NCBI RefSeq assembly: GCF_012932145.1
Contig: NZ_MWOK01000006.1
Coordinates: 62,001 to 126,000 of the forward strand
DNA: 64,000 nucleotides
Direction of reading: 5' to 3'
Source: Acidovorax sp. SRB_14
GTDB lineage: Bacteria > Pseudomonadota > Gammaproteobacteria > Burkholderiales > Burkholderiaceae_C
In this document: piece after piece, positions 26,772 to 35,060 of the stretch
How the letters are laid out: the number at the start of each line of letters is the position of its first letter
Numbering within the stretch: the stretch's first letter is position 1
Program-made: the position numbers and the translations under genes
Notes under the pieces: model-generated
What the model saw: only the letters and a program-made list of their open reading frames with translations
What the model was told of the DNA's origin: nothing
Databases searched by the model: none

Positions 26772-28121
26772 ATGATGACTCTGAAAAATATAGCTGCTCG
26801 CGCTTTGTTCATCGGCGCTGGAGTGGTTTTTTATGCCCAATCTGCCTGGGCGCTGCTACCGATACAGCACTGGACCGAACCCAGCGGCGCGCAGGTCTGG
26901 CTGGTCGAGAGCCCGGCCATTCCGATGGTCGACGTGCAGATCGACTTCGATGCCGGCGACCGGCGCGACCCCGCCGCCCAGGCCGGCCTGGCCAGCGCCG
27001 CGGCCACGATGGCGACCAAGGGCGTGCGCGCCGTGGGCGATGCGCCTGCGCTCGATGAAAACGCGCTCGGCGAAGCCTGGGCCGACCTCGGCGCGAGCCT
27101 GGACGTCAGCGCCGGCAAGGATGCACTGAGCTTTTCGCTGCGCTCGCTCACCGAGCCCGACCTGCTGGACAAGGCGGCGCGCCTGACCGCGCGCGTGCTG
27201 GCCGATCCGGCCTGGCCCGAGCCGATCTGGCAGCGCGAGCGCGCGCGCTGGAGCGCGGCGATCCGCGAGTCACGCACGCGCCCGGGCACCGTGGCGGGCG
27301 ATGCGTTTGCCGCCGCCGTGTATGGCGGCCACCCCTATGGCCAGCGCGTGACCGAGGACAGCCTGGCGCAGATCGGCGTGGCCGACCTGGCGCAGTTCCA
27401 TGCGCGCACGCTGCAGGCCTGCCGCGCACGCGTGGCCATCGTCGGCGCCGTGGACCGCGCCCAGGCGCAGGCGCTGGTGGCGACGCTGCTGGCGCGCCTG
27501 CCCGCGCCGGCGCCGTGCGCGCCTCTGCCCACCGTGCCCGAGGTGCAGCCGCTGGCCGCGCCCGTGCAAGAGAACATCGCCTTCGACTCGGCCCAGGCGC
27601 ATGTGCTTATTGGCCAGCCGGGCTTCAAGCGCAGCGACCCCGACTTCCTCACGCTGCTGGTGGGCAACCACATCCTGGGCGGCGGCGGCTTCACCTCGCG
27701 CCTGACGCACGAGGTGCGCGAAAGGCGCGGCCTCAGCTACAGCGTCTACAGCGGCTTCTCGCCGGGCCTGAACGCGGGGGCCTTCGCGATCGGCCTGCAA
27801 ACCCGCCCCGATCAGGCCGCCGAAGCCGTGCGCGTGGCGCGCGAGGTGCTGGCCCGCTTCGTCGCCGAGGGCCCCACGGCCGCCGAGCTGCGCGCCGCCA
27901 AGGACAACCTGATCGGCGGCTTCGCGCTGCGCATCGACAGCAACAAGAAGCTGCTGGGCAACGTCGTCAACATCGCCACCAACGGCCTGCCGCTGGACTA
28001 CCTGGAGCACTGGACGCAGCGCGTCGAGGCCATCACGGCGGCCGACATCCGCGCCGCCCTGCAGCGCAAGCTGCAGCCCGAGCGCATGGTGACCGTGGTC
28101 GTGGGCGGGGTGCAGCCATGA
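26772..28121 (+). CDS. M16-family protein lacking the zinc motif (partner subunit)
   Basis: 449 aa, signal peptide ending QSAWA. The M16 fold is recognisable (VWLVESPAIPMVDVQIDFDAGDRRD; the glycine-rich loop GNHILGGGGFTSRLTHEVRERRGLSYSVYSGFSP), but no HxxEH is present, so it is presumably the non-catalytic subunit. Residues 5-21 of the signal peptide come from copy B of the dispersed repeat. The stop overlaps the rsmD ATG. MMT/MT gives two adjacent possible starts. Confidence 0.92.
   Translation: MMTLKNIAARALFIGAGVVFYAQSAWALLPIQHWTEPSGAQVWLVESPAIPMVDVQIDFDAGDRRDPAAQAGLASAAATMATKGVRAVGDAPALDENALGEAWADLGASLDVSAGKDALSFSLRSLTEPDLLDKAARLTARVLADPAWPEPIWQRERARWSAAIRESRTRPGTVAGDAFAAAVYGGHPYGQRVTEDSLAQIGVADLAQFHARTLQACRARVAIVGAVDRAQAQALVATLLARLPAPAPCAPLPTVPEVQPLAAPVQENIAFDSAQAHVLIGQPGFKRSDPDFLTLLVGNHILGGGGFTSRLTHEVRERRGLSYSVYSGFSPGLNAGAFAIGLQTRPDQAAEAVRVAREVLARFVAEGPTAAELRAAKDNLIGGFALRIDSNKKLLGNVVNIATNGLPLDYLEHWTQRVEAITAADIRAALQRKLQPERMVTVVVGGVQP
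26784..26832 (+). repeat. Dispersed ~50 bp repeat, copy B (inside a signal peptide)
   Basis: AAAAATATAGCTGCTCGCGC, then TTTGTTCATCGGCGCTGGAG and TGGTTTTTTA. It aligns without gaps to copy A. In frame, encoding K-N-I-A-A-R-A-L of the M16 partner, the same reading phase as copies A and D. Confidence 0.75.
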
Positions 28122-28789
28122 CGCGCCTGTCTCCCGCCCAGGCTGCCGCCGCGCTGCGCGCGCCGGCCACAGCCAAAGCGCTTGCCCCGGCCAAGGCCGC
28201 TGCGGCCGCCCCCAAGCCCTTGCCCGCCGGCGCCGGCGAGGTGCGCATCATCGGCGGCCAGTGGAGGCGCACGCGCCTGCCCGTGGTCCAGCGCCCGGGC
28301 CTGCGCCCCACGCCCGACCGCGTGCGCGAGACGCTGTTCAACTGGCTCGGCCAGGACCTGACCGGCTGGCAGTGCTTCGACGCCTTTGCCGGCACGGGCG
28401 CGCTCGGCCTCGAAGCTGCCTCGCGCGGCGCCGCGGCGGTGCACTTGGTCGAGCAGGACGCGGCCCTGGTTGCGCAGCTGCACCGGCTGTGCCAGCGCCT
28501 GCAGGCGGCCACCGTGCAGGTGCGCCGCGGCGACGGCGTGGCTGCGCTGCGCGCGTGCGCGCCCGCCAGCCTGGACCTGGTGTTGATCGATCCGCCGTTC
28601 GACGGCGACCTGTTCGCGCCCGCGCTGCAGGCCGCCGCCCGGGCCGTGCGGCCACAGGGCTTTGTCTACCTCGAAGCACCCAGCGCCTGGGACGCGGCGG
28701 CGCTGGCGCCGCACGGGCTGGCGCTGCACCGCCACCTGCGCGCGGGCGCGGTGCATGCGCACCTGCTGCGGCCGCTGGCTGCGCCATAG
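28118..28789 (+). CDS. rsmD: 16S rRNA (guanine966-N2)-methyltransferase
   Basis: 223 aa. Methylates G966 of 16S rRNA. After an Ala-rich N-terminal extension (about 1-40) the family blocks follow: RIIGGQWRRTRLPV, GLRPTPDRVRETLFNWLG, DAFAGTGALGLEAASRGAA and the catalytic LIDPPFDGD (DPPF). ATG at 28118 overlaps the upstream stop by 4 bp; longer frames in this phase are antisense artefacts of the M16 gene. The usual genomic neighbour coaD follows. Confidence 0.94.
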   Translation: MTRLSPAQAAAALRAPATAKALAPAKAAAAAPKPLPAGAGEVRIIGGQWRRTRLPVVQRPGLRPTPDRVRETLFNWLGQDLTGWQCFDAFAGTGALGLEAASRGAAAVHLVEQDAALVAQLHRLCQRLQAATVQVRRGDGVAALRACAPASLDLVLIDPPFDGDLFAPALQAAARAVRPQGFVYLEAPSAWDAAALAPHGLALHRHLRAGAVHAHLLRPLAAP

Positions 28790-28791
28790 CA

Positions 28792-28847
28792 CTCCTGATT
28801 CAGGAGCTGTTGGCGCAATACCCATCAGCGCTGGAGCCGTTTTTCAT
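28792..28847 (+). repeat. Dispersed ~50 bp repeat, copy E
   Basis: CTCCTGATTCAGGAG hairpin, then AGCTGTTGGCGC, AATACCCATCAGCGCTGGAG, CCGTTTTTC. Begins 2 bp after the rsmD stop. Copies E and F carry the CTCCTG...CAGGAG stem at their left end. Confidence 0.7.
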
Positions 28848-28883
28848 GCCGATTTGCGGCAGGCCGGTGCTGCACCGCACGGC

Positions 28884-28924
28884 ATAATGCGCGCACGTGG
28901 CCGGGGCGTTTTTTTGTCCCGGCC
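28884..28924 (+). promoter_or_regulatory. Putative promoter and leader hairpin before coaD
   Basis: A -10-like CATAAT (28884-28889) is followed by a stem GGCCGGG (28899-28905)/CCCGGCC (28918-28924) whose loop holds a run of seven T. The layout resembles the segment before secB (38175-38230). No good -35 was found. Confidence 0.4.
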
Positions 28925-28958
28925 TCTGTCCATCCACGCCCTGCAGGAGACCCCCGCC

Positions 28959-29453
28959 ATGGACCAAGACGTGCTCGCCGTCTACCCCGGAACCTTTGAC
29001 CCCATCACGCTGGGCCATGAAGACGTCGTGCGCCGGGCCACGCAGCTGTTCGGGCGCGTCATCGTCGCCGTGGCCGCCGGTCACCACAAGAAGACGCTGT
29101 TCAGCCTGGACGAGCGCATGGACATGGTGCGCGAGTCCGTCAAGGGCTACCCGCAGGTGCAGGTGGAGAGCTTTGCCGGCCTGCTGCGCGACTTCGTCGT
29201 TTCGCGCGGCGGCAAGGCCATGGTGCGCGGCCTGCGCGCGGTGACCGACTTCGACTACGAGTTCCAGCTCGCCGGCATGAACCGCAGCCTCATGCCCGAC
29301 GTGGAGACGGTGTTCCTCACGCCCAGCGACAAGTACCAGTTCATCAGCAGCACCTTTGTGCGCGAGATCGCCACGCTCGGCGGCGAGGTCGACAAGTTCG
29401 TCTCGCCGCTGGTGCAGGAGCGGCTGGCGCGCAAGGTGCGCGCTCCCGGTTAG
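28959..29453 (+). CDS. coaD: Phosphopantetheine adenylyltransferase
   Basis: 164 aa. Converts 4'-phosphopantetheine and ATP to dephospho-CoA. The nucleotidyltransferase motif is YPGTFDPITLGHEDVV (T/HxGH), with MVRGLRAVTDFDYEFQLAGMNRSL and the C-terminal SSTFVREIATLGGEVDKFV. Length is standard. ATG 28959 is preceded by a CAGGAGA site. No overlap with neighbours. Confidence 0.97.
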   Translation: MDQDVLAVYPGTFDPITLGHEDVVRRATQLFGRVIVAVAAGHHKKTLFSLDERMDMVRESVKGYPQVQVESFAGLLRDFVVSRGGKAMVRGLRAVTDFDYEFQLAGMNRSLMPDVETVFLTPSDKYQFISSTFVREIATLGGEVDKFVSPLVQERLARKVRAPG

Positions 29454-29502
29454 GGCCGCAACGCGGTCCTGCACCGCCCTGTTTCTGGGTGCGAGCCCCC
29501 AC

Positions 29503-29541
29503 GGAAAAAGGCTGTGGCCCTCCGCAGAGGGCCACAGCCTT
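29503..29541 (-). terminator. Intrinsic terminator of the BON-domain gene
   Basis: A 15-bp perfect stem: AAGGCTGTGGCCCTC (29508-29522) and GAGGGCCACAGCCTT (29527-29541) with a CGCA loop. On the minus strand it is followed by TTTTT. It also stands 54 bp after coaD and may serve both strands. Confidence 0.85.
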
Positions 29542-29594
29542 GAACGAGGCAGGGCCGCGACGGCGCACGGGCCCTGCCGGGTCAGCAGGCACGT

Positions 29595-29909
29595 TCAGGG
29601 GCGAACGACGATGCTGTTGCGCACATCGCGCACATTCTTGGTGTTGCGCGCAATCGCCTCGGCCTGGTTCTTCTCGGCCTGCGACTTGGCAAAGCCCGAG
29701 AGCTGGACCGTGCCGTTGAGCGTCTCCACGCTGATCGCGGCGGCGGAAACGGTCTTGTCTTCGGCCATTTTCGCCTTCACGGCAGTGGTGATGCCCGCGT
29801 CGTCCACGTATGAGCCCACGGTTTGCTGGTGGCGCGCCACCGAGCAGCCGGTGGTGACGACGGTGATGCCGGCGAGAGCGGCGAAAGCAAGGGCACGGGC
29901 GTATTTCAT
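29595..29909 (-). CDS. BON-domain lipoprotein (OsmY-like)
   Basis: 104 aa. Lipoprotein signal with lipobox VTTGC, then one BON domain: DDAGITTAVKAKMAEDKTVSAAAISVETLNGTVQLSGFAKSQAEKNQAEAIARNTKNVRDVRNSIVV. BON domains bind phospholipid and are common in osmotic-stress proteins. The AGGAAAT site upstream supports ATG 29909. Followed by its own terminator. First of several small stress-type proteins read in the same direction up to 31.3 kb. Confidence 0.9.
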   Translation of the reverse strand: MKYARALAFAALAGITVVTTGCSVARHQQTVGSYVDDAGITTAVKAKMAEDKTVSAAAISVETLNGTVQLSGFAKSQAEKNQAEAIARNTKNVRDVRNSIVVRP

Positions 29910-30016
29910 GGTTATTTCCTCTTTATGTGTTGGAACACGGGTGCTGTGGCAATGGCAGCCGGCCGATCTGTTGCACCCCCCGGATCCGGCCTGCTGTGGG
30001 TGGGGCGAGCGCTCCC

Positions 30017-30568
30017 TCAGAGGGCCAGCCAATCCTTGATTTCGTCGGCATGCTCTTCTTCTTCCGCGAGGATGCCCTCGAGCATGCGTTTGGTGGTGGG
30101 GTCTTTGTCCCCAATCAGGGCAATCATCTGGCGGTAGGCTTCCACCGCAACGCGCTCGGCCGCGAGGTTGGAGCGCAGCATGGCCTGGAGGTCGGCGGAG
30201 GTGTCGTAGGGCGCATGGCTGCGCTCAAGCAGGCTGGTGGGATTGAAGTCCGGCTCGCCGCCCAGCTGCACGATGCGCCGCGCAATCAGGTCGGCGTGGG
30301 CCGCTTCATCGTTGGCATGCACCAGCAGTTCGCTCGCAATGGCCGGTGAGGCCAGCCCGTGCGCGGTGAAGTGGTGCCGCTTGTAGCGCAGCACGCACAC
30401 CAGTTCGGTGGCCAGGGCGTCGTTGAGCAACTTCACGATGGCATCGCGGTAGGGGCTGGAGGCCGGCGTTACCGCCCCTTCTTCCTGTTCGCAGGTGCCA
30501 GCGAAGGTGAGTGCATCTTGGTCCAGTTCGAGCGTGAAGCCCGCCGTGGCGTTGGGATCGTGGGTCAT
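30017..30568 (-). CDS. Ferritin-like/bacterioferritin-type protein
   Basis: 183 aa four-helix bundle. Helices carry candidate di-iron ligands: LLNDALATELVCVLRYKRHHF, ELLVHANDEAAHADLIARRIVQLGG, NLAAERVAVEAYRQMIALIGDKDPTTKRML and ILAEEEEHADEIKDWL, the ExxH arrangement of bacterioferritin/Dps-like proteins. A ~30-residue N-terminal extension is poorly conserved. Likely cytoplasmic iron storage or peroxide detoxification. Stands 55 bp downstream of the DUF883 gene. Confidence 0.85.
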   Translation of the reverse strand: MTHDPNATAGFTLELDQDALTFAGTCEQEEGAVTPASSPYRDAIVKLLNDALATELVCVLRYKRHHFTAHGLASPAIASELLVHANDEAAHADLIARRIVQLGGEPDFNPTSLLERSHAPYDTSADLQAMLRSNLAAERVAVEAYRQMIALIGDKDPTTKRMLEGILAEEEEHADEIKDWLAL

Positions 30569-30623
30569 GTCAGGCCTTGTACGGTGGCGAAGAAGCGGGG
30601 CGGTGCTTTGAGGGCAAATCGCC

Positions 30624-31058
30624 TCAGCGGCGGCGCGACATCGACATGGCGACCATGGCCAAGGCGGCGCCGGCGGCGGCGGCCATGAGCACCGATTTGC
30701 CCGGCTGCTGGCGTACGTAGCGGGTGGTGATTTCACCGTACTCGTCCATCTGCTGGCGCAGCTGGGCCGTGGTGTGCGCGCAGTAATTGATGCCACGCTC
30801 AGCCAGGTCCTGCGCCTTGGCGGCCAGGTCGGAAATGGCGGGATCCACGCCTTCGCGGAGCTTGCGCACGCCGGCTTCCGCCTTGTCGAGCGACGCGTTG
30901 GCCACATTGCGCGTGGCATCGACCGCTTGCTGGGCGCCCTGCATGGCGCCTTCGCCCATGTGGCGCGCGGTGTCGGCCACTTTTTGCACCGTATCGGCCG
31001 CTTTCTGGGTGGAGTCGGGGAAGCTGGTGGTGGTCTTGGGGTCGTTGATGGAGTTCAT
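30624..31058 (-). CDS. DUF883/ElaB-YqjD-like membrane-anchored protein
   Basis: 144 aa: a long amphipathic helical region (about residues 15-115) rich in Ala, Gln, Lys and Glu, then a C-terminal membrane anchor KSVLMAAAAGAALAMVAMSMSRRR. This layout, with RYVRQQPGKSV before the TM helix, matches the ElaB/YqjD (DUF883) family, which in E. coli attaches ribosomes to the membrane in stationary phase. The GGAAATT region upstream of ATG 31058 is a weak ribosome-binding site. Same direction as its stress-type neighbours. Confidence 0.85.
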   Translation of the reverse strand: MNSINDPKTTTSFPDSTQKAADTVQKVADTARHMGEGAMQGAQQAVDATRNVANASLDKAEAGVRKLREGVDPAISDLAAKAQDLAERGINYCAHTTAQLRQQMDEYGEITTRYVRQQPGKSVLMAAAAGAALAMVAMSMSRRR

Positions 31059-31110
31059 GGAAATTTCCTCGGCTGGGGGTGGGAAGGTGGGCGTTGGGTC
31101 CGCAAGCGCG

Positions 31111-31275
31111 TCATCCGCGCTTGATGAGGCCGATGACAAAAGTCACGATGGCCATGATCACGAAGACGAAAAACAGGATCTTGGCAATGCCAACGGCGCC
31201 CGCTGCAATGCCGCCAAAGCCGAAGACGGCTGCGATCAATGCAATGACCAGAAAAACGACTGCGTAATGCAACAT
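31111..31275 (-). CDS. DUF1328 small membrane protein
   Basis: 54 aa, two hydrophobic helices: [39 protein letters not shown] is a textbook DUF1328 (YtjA-like) sequence. The start ATG 31275 has an AAGGAGC site. Small DUF1328 proteins are envelope-stress associated; molecular role unknown. Confidence 0.92.
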   Translation of the reverse strand: MLHYAVVFLVIALIAAVFGFGGIAAGAVGIAKILFFVFVIMAIVTFVIGLIKRG

Positions 31276-31468
31276 GTCCAGCTCCTTGGTTGCTGCGGCC
31301 GGGGCCGACAGGTGGAGCGCACTCGCAGAGGGTGTTGTGCGCTTGAAGTCCACTGTAGGTGGCAGCGCGTGCGCGCAGTGCCGGCGCCCGGCGTTTGCGC
31401 TTGTCAGTGCGGTAGCGGCCACTGTGTAGGCCGCGTCTTACAGTGTCCCGTGGTGGGCGGCAGGCTGC

Positions 31469-32830
31469 TCAGGCCGTTTGGGCGGGCAGTGCGGGCTTGG
31501 TGGGCAGGATGGCGGACACGAGCGTGCCCTGGCCCGGCTGCGAGCTCACCGTGAGGCGCCCGCCGGCGGCCTCGACCCGCTGGCGCATGCCCACGAGCCC
31601 GTGTGAGTTGCGGCGGATGCCGGAGGGGTCGAAGCCGTCCCCGTCGTCGCGTATCTGCACTGCCACATGGGTGGGGTAGTTGTGCACGGTGACCAGCACC
31701 TTCTTGGCATTGGCGTATTTGCCGATGTTGGTCAGGGACTCCTGCACCATGCGGTACACCGTCAGCTGCGTGGCTTCGGGCAACTCCACCGTCTCCAGGC
31801 TGGTCTGCACGTCGATGCCGGCGCGGTCGGCATATTCGCGCGTCAGGATTTCCAGGGCCGCAGTCAGTCCGAGGTTGGCCAGCGACGAGGGGCGCAGGTC
31901 TTCGATGATGCGGCGCTTGAGCGCGATGCCGCTGTTGAGTGTCTCGATCAGGTGGTGCAGGCGCTCGGACACCTCGGGGGCCTGCACATCGATCTTGGAT
32001 TTGAGCCGCGCCACATCGAGCTTGGCCGCGGTGAGCAGGGCGCCCAGCTCGTCGTGCAGCTCGCGCGCCAGATGGCCGCGCTCGTCCTCGCGCACCTGCT
32101 GCAGGTGGTCGGCGAGTTCGGACAGCGAGGCGGTGCGGTCGCGCACCAGCCCCTCCAGCCGCGCGCGCTCGACCCGCAGGATTTCCTGCTCGCGCTCGGT
32201 GGCGCGCTGCAGCACGGTGGCCTGGCGCAGGTACATGTAGAACGCCAGCAGGCCGATGGCCGTCACGGCCGCGATGCCCAGGCGCGCCAGCAGCAGCGAG
32301 CGCTCCACCTGGCGCTCGCTCTGGGCAATGCGATCGGTCTTGCGCTCGATCAGGTCGCGGGCCAGGGTGCGGATGGCGTCCATGTTTTCCTTGCCTACAT
32401 CGGTCGACATGACGAATTTCCAAGCGTCCTCATTGCCCTGGCGGCGCAGGCGCAGGCTCAGCTCCATCTCGGAGAGCTTGCGCGAGACCTGGCGCGAGAG
32501 CTGCGCAAACTGCGCAATGTCCGCGGGCGAATCGTGGAACAGGCTGCGCAACTCGTCCAGGTTGGCATTGACCGTGGAGACAGAGCGCTCGTAGGGCTCC
32601 AGGTACCGCTCATCGCCGGTGAGCAGGTAGCCGCGGTGCCCGCTCTCCGCGTCCAGCATGCTCTGCAGCAATTTGTTGAGCGAGGCGCGGGTGCTCTGGC
32701 TGTGCGCCATGTCTTCCAGCGCGTAGCGCGAGCGCTGGTACCCGGCTTCATTGATGCTCACGAGGGTGATCGCGGCAAGGACCGCCAGCGGCAGGCTGAC
32801 GGCGATCTTGCGTAACTGGGACCAGCGCAT
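31469..32830 (-). CDS. CHASE3-domain sensor histidine kinase (NarX-type HisKA_3)
   Basis: 453 aa. TM1 (about 9-27) and TM2 (about 185-205) flank a periplasmic CHASE3 four-helix sensor with LLQSMLDAESGHRGYLLTGDERYLEPYERS. The HisKA_3 dimerisation motif EDERGHLARELHDELGALLTAAKLD contains the phospho-His. The ATPase has RMVQESLTNIGKYANAKKV and DDGDGFDPSGIRRNSHGLVGMRQRV. The NarL-type regulator at 32969 is divergent, 138 bp away, and is the likely partner. Confidence 0.92.
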   Translation of the reverse strand: MRWSQLRKIAVSLPLAVLAAITLVSINEAGYQRSRYALEDMAHSQSTRASLNKLLQSMLDAESGHRGYLLTGDERYLEPYERSVSTVNANLDELRSLFHDSPADIAQFAQLSRQVSRKLSEMELSLRLRRQGNEDAWKFVMSTDVGKENMDAIRTLARDLIERKTDRIAQSERQVERSLLLARLGIAAVTAIGLLAFYMYLRQATVLQRATEREQEILRVERARLEGLVRDRTASLSELADHLQQVREDERGHLARELHDELGALLTAAKLDVARLKSKIDVQAPEVSERLHHLIETLNSGIALKRRIIEDLRPSSLANLGLTAALEILTREYADRAGIDVQTSLETVELPEATQLTVYRMVQESLTNIGKYANAKKVLVTVHNYPTHVAVQIRDDGDGFDPSGIRRNSHGLVGMRQRVEAAGGRLTVSSQPGQGTLVSAILPTKPALPAQTA

Positions 32831-32968
32831 GGGCTTCTCCTGGGCGGGGTGGTGATTTCGGGATAATGGCACTGCTGCTGTGCAGCGAAGTCTGGTCGTC
32901 CGCATTGCCGTGGGCGCCATGTCCATCGAATGTGTGCGGGCGGCGTGGCTGCCCCGGAAAGTAGCTCA

Positions 32969-33601
32969 ATGATCAAAGTCGGTATTGTGGATGACCACGC
33001 CATCGTCCGCTCCGGACTGCGGCAGTTTCTGGCAGAGCACGTGGACCTGCGCGTTGCGGGCGAAGCCTCGAACGGTCGCGAAGCCATCGATCTGGTGCGC
33101 AACACGGAAATCGATGTGCTGATCATGGACCTGTCCATGCCGGGCCAGACCGGTCTCGACGCCCTGGCCATGCTGCGGGCCAAGGCGCCCGACATGGGCA
33201 TCCTCATCCTGAGCGGCTACCCCGAAGAGCATTACGCGATGAACCTGATCCGCCAGGGCGCCAGCGGCTACCTGAACAAGGAGTGCGAGCCCAAGGAGAT
33301 CGTCGAGGCTATCCGCACCATTGCACTGGGGCGCCGCTACATCACGCCCGCTGTGGCGCAGTTGCTGGCCCAGCAACTCAACCGCAAGGACGACGCGCCA
33401 CCGCACGAACAGCTCTCCGAGCGCGAATTCCAGGTGTTTCTGAAACTCGCCAAAGGCGAAACCGCGGGCGACATCGCCAAGACGCTGTCGCTGAGCGTGA
33501 AGACCGTGAGCACCTACCGCACGCGCCTGATGGAAAAAATGGGCCTGGCCTCGAACAGCGACCTGACCTATTACGCGCTCAAGAATCGCCTGATCGACTG
33601 A
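32969..33601 (+). CDS. NarL/FixJ-family response regulator
   Basis: 210 aa. Receiver domain with DD (VGIVDDHAIVRSGL), phospho-acceptor in LIMDLSMPGQTGLDAL and Lys in GASGYLNKECEPKEI; LuxR-type HTH at the C-terminus: LSEREFQVFLKLAKGETAGDIAKTLSLSVKTVSTYRTRLMEKMGL. Divergent from the CHASE3 kinase. ATG 32969 is selected because the receiver begins immediately; the longer frame from 32930 has no receiver sequence. Confidence 0.93.
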   Translation: MIKVGIVDDHAIVRSGLRQFLAEHVDLRVAGEASNGREAIDLVRNTEIDVLIMDLSMPGQTGLDALAMLRAKAPDMGILILSGYPEEHYAMNLIRQGASGYLNKECEPKEIVEAIRTIALGRRYITPAVAQLLAQQLNRKDDAPPHEQLSEREFQVFLKLAKGETAGDIAKTLSLSVKTVSTYRTRLMEKMGLASNSDLTYYALKNRLID

Positions 33602-33686
33602 CGGGACCTGCCTAGCGGCGGCCACACCGCAAGGCGTGGCCGGCCCGCCACGCAAAGGTGGCGCGGAACTGGCGCCCAGGCGGCGT

Positions 33687-34073
33687 TCACACGCGCTGCG
33701 ATACGCTGCCTTGCTCGATGCAATAGTCGACCAAAGCGTCGATTTCATTGGACTTGTCGAACACCGCATCCACACCCAGTTGCGCGCAGCGCATGCGCAC
33801 GTCGGGTGTCGCGTAGTTGCTCAGCACCACGACGCGCTGGTGGGGCTGCCGTGCCCGGCACGCGGCCAGCACGCCCAGGCCGCTGCCCTGGCGCAGGAAC
33901 AGGTCCACGATGGCCAAGTCCCACTGTGCGGCATGCTGGGTGAGCCACGAGGTGCCTTCGTGCTCGGTCTCAGCGACCCCGACAGACTCCACGGCGGCCA
34001 GTTCTTCCAGCGTCCCGATCAGGTTCTCGCGGATGGTGGCGTTGTCTTCAACGATGTATGTCTTGAGTTTCAC
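33687..34073 (-). CDS. Single-domain response regulator (receiver only)
   Basis: 128 aa from GTG 34073: VKLKTYIVEDNATIRENLIGTLEEL, phospho-acceptor in LAIVDLFLRQGSGLGVL, and VFDKSNEIDALVDYC with the conserved Lys. No output domain. Longer starts (ATG 34115 or 34163) are open but add a non-conserved tail. It faces the NarL-type regulator and could be a phosphate sink or a third component of that pair (inference). Confidence 0.78.
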   Translation of the reverse strand: MKLKTYIVEDNATIRENLIGTLEELAAVESVGVAETEHEGTSWLTQHAAQWDLAIVDLFLRQGSGLGVLAACRARQPHQRVVVLSNYATPDVRMRCAQLGVDAVFDKSNEIDALVDYCIEQGSVSQRV

Positions 34074-34184
34074 TGTCGGGTCCGTTGCTGGGTCGAGGCA
34101 GGAAGCGATGACCATGCAGTCAATGTAGGTGCGTTTGGGCCCGGATTGTGCCAGCGATGGCACGCCTCTCTTGTAGGCTGGTTC

Positions 34185-34937
34185 TTACCCCGCGTGCGCA
34201 CAGACGGGACAGGCCCGGTTGCGGCGTGCCTGCAGTGCGCTCCACTCCATGGTGCGGGCATCCAGCATCAACAGGCGGCCCGCCAGCGACGGCCCGGCGC
34301 CCGCCAGCAGCTTGAGCGCTTCGGCCGCCTGCATGGCACCGATGATGCCCACCAGCGGCGCCAGCACGCCCATGGTGGAGCACTGCACTTCCTCGAACTC
34401 GGCATCGGGCGCGAAGATGCAGGCGTAGCAGGGCGCATCGGCCACGCGCGGGTCGACCACGGTGATTTGCCCGTCAAAGCGGATCGCGGCGCCCACCACC
34501 AGCGGCTTGCCCTGGCGCACGCAGGCGGCGTTGATGGCATGGCGCGTGGCGTAGTTGTCGGTGCAATCCAGCACCACGGTGGCCTGCGCCGCCAGGCGGT
34601 CGAGCAGCGCGGCATCGGCGCGTTGCTGGATGCAGGTGACGCGCACTTCGGGATTGATCGCCTGCACGGCCTGTGACAGGGACGCCACCTTGGGTTCGCC
34701 GACGCGCGCCGTGGTGTGCGCGATCTGGCGCTGCAGGTTGGTCAGGTCGACCGTGTCGTCGTCCACCACCGTGATCTGGCCCACACCGGCCGAGCCCAGG
34801 TAGAGCGCCGCCGGCGACCCCAGACCGCCAGCGCCAATGATCAGCGCGTGCGCGCCGAGGATGCGCTCCTGCCCTTCGATGCCGATCTCGTCGAGCAGGA
34901 TATGGCGCGAATAGCGCAGCAGCTGGTGGTCGTTCAT
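34185..34937 (-). CDS. moeB: HesA/MoeB/ThiF-family adenylyltransferase
   Basis: 250 aa E1-like enzyme that adenylates the C-terminal Gly-Gly of a sulfur-carrier protein (MoaD or ThiS). Blocks are RYSRHILLDEIGIEGQERI, the nucleotide loop IIGAGGLGSPAALYLGSAGVG, DDDTVDLTNLQRQ, the zinc pairs CYAC and CPVC, and CSTMGVLAPLVGIIGAMQA. MoeB versus ThiF cannot be settled without the partner gene; neighbours are unrelated (ctpA). Confidence 0.9.
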   Translation of the reverse strand: MNDHQLLRYSRHILLDEIGIEGQERILGAHALIIGAGGLGSPAALYLGSAGVGQITVVDDDTVDLTNLQRQIAHTTARVGEPKVASLSQAVQAINPEVRVTCIQQRADAALLDRLAAQATVVLDCTDNYATRHAINAACVRQGKPLVVGAAIRFDGQITVVDPRVADAPCYACIFAPDAEFEEVQCSTMGVLAPLVGIIGAMQAAEALKLLAGAGPSLAGRLLMLDARTMEWSALQARRNRACPVCAHAG

Positions 34938-34983
34938 GGCGTTGCGGGCACGCGGGTGCCGGGAGCATCTGAGAGGGACATCA

Positions 34984-35019
34984 AAACGAAAGGCCGGGCC
35001 CCTGCTGGAGTCCGGCCCT
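34984..35019 (-). terminator. Intrinsic terminator of ctpA
   Basis: On the minus strand GGCCGG (35017-35012) and CCGGCC (34997-34992) pair around a 14-nt loop, followed by TTTCGTTTT. 42 bp after the ctpA stop and before the moeB-like gene. Confidence 0.6.
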
Positions 35020-35060
35020 TGGGCGCACGAGCCTGGGCGGGTGGCCGCGGCCGACAGGTC

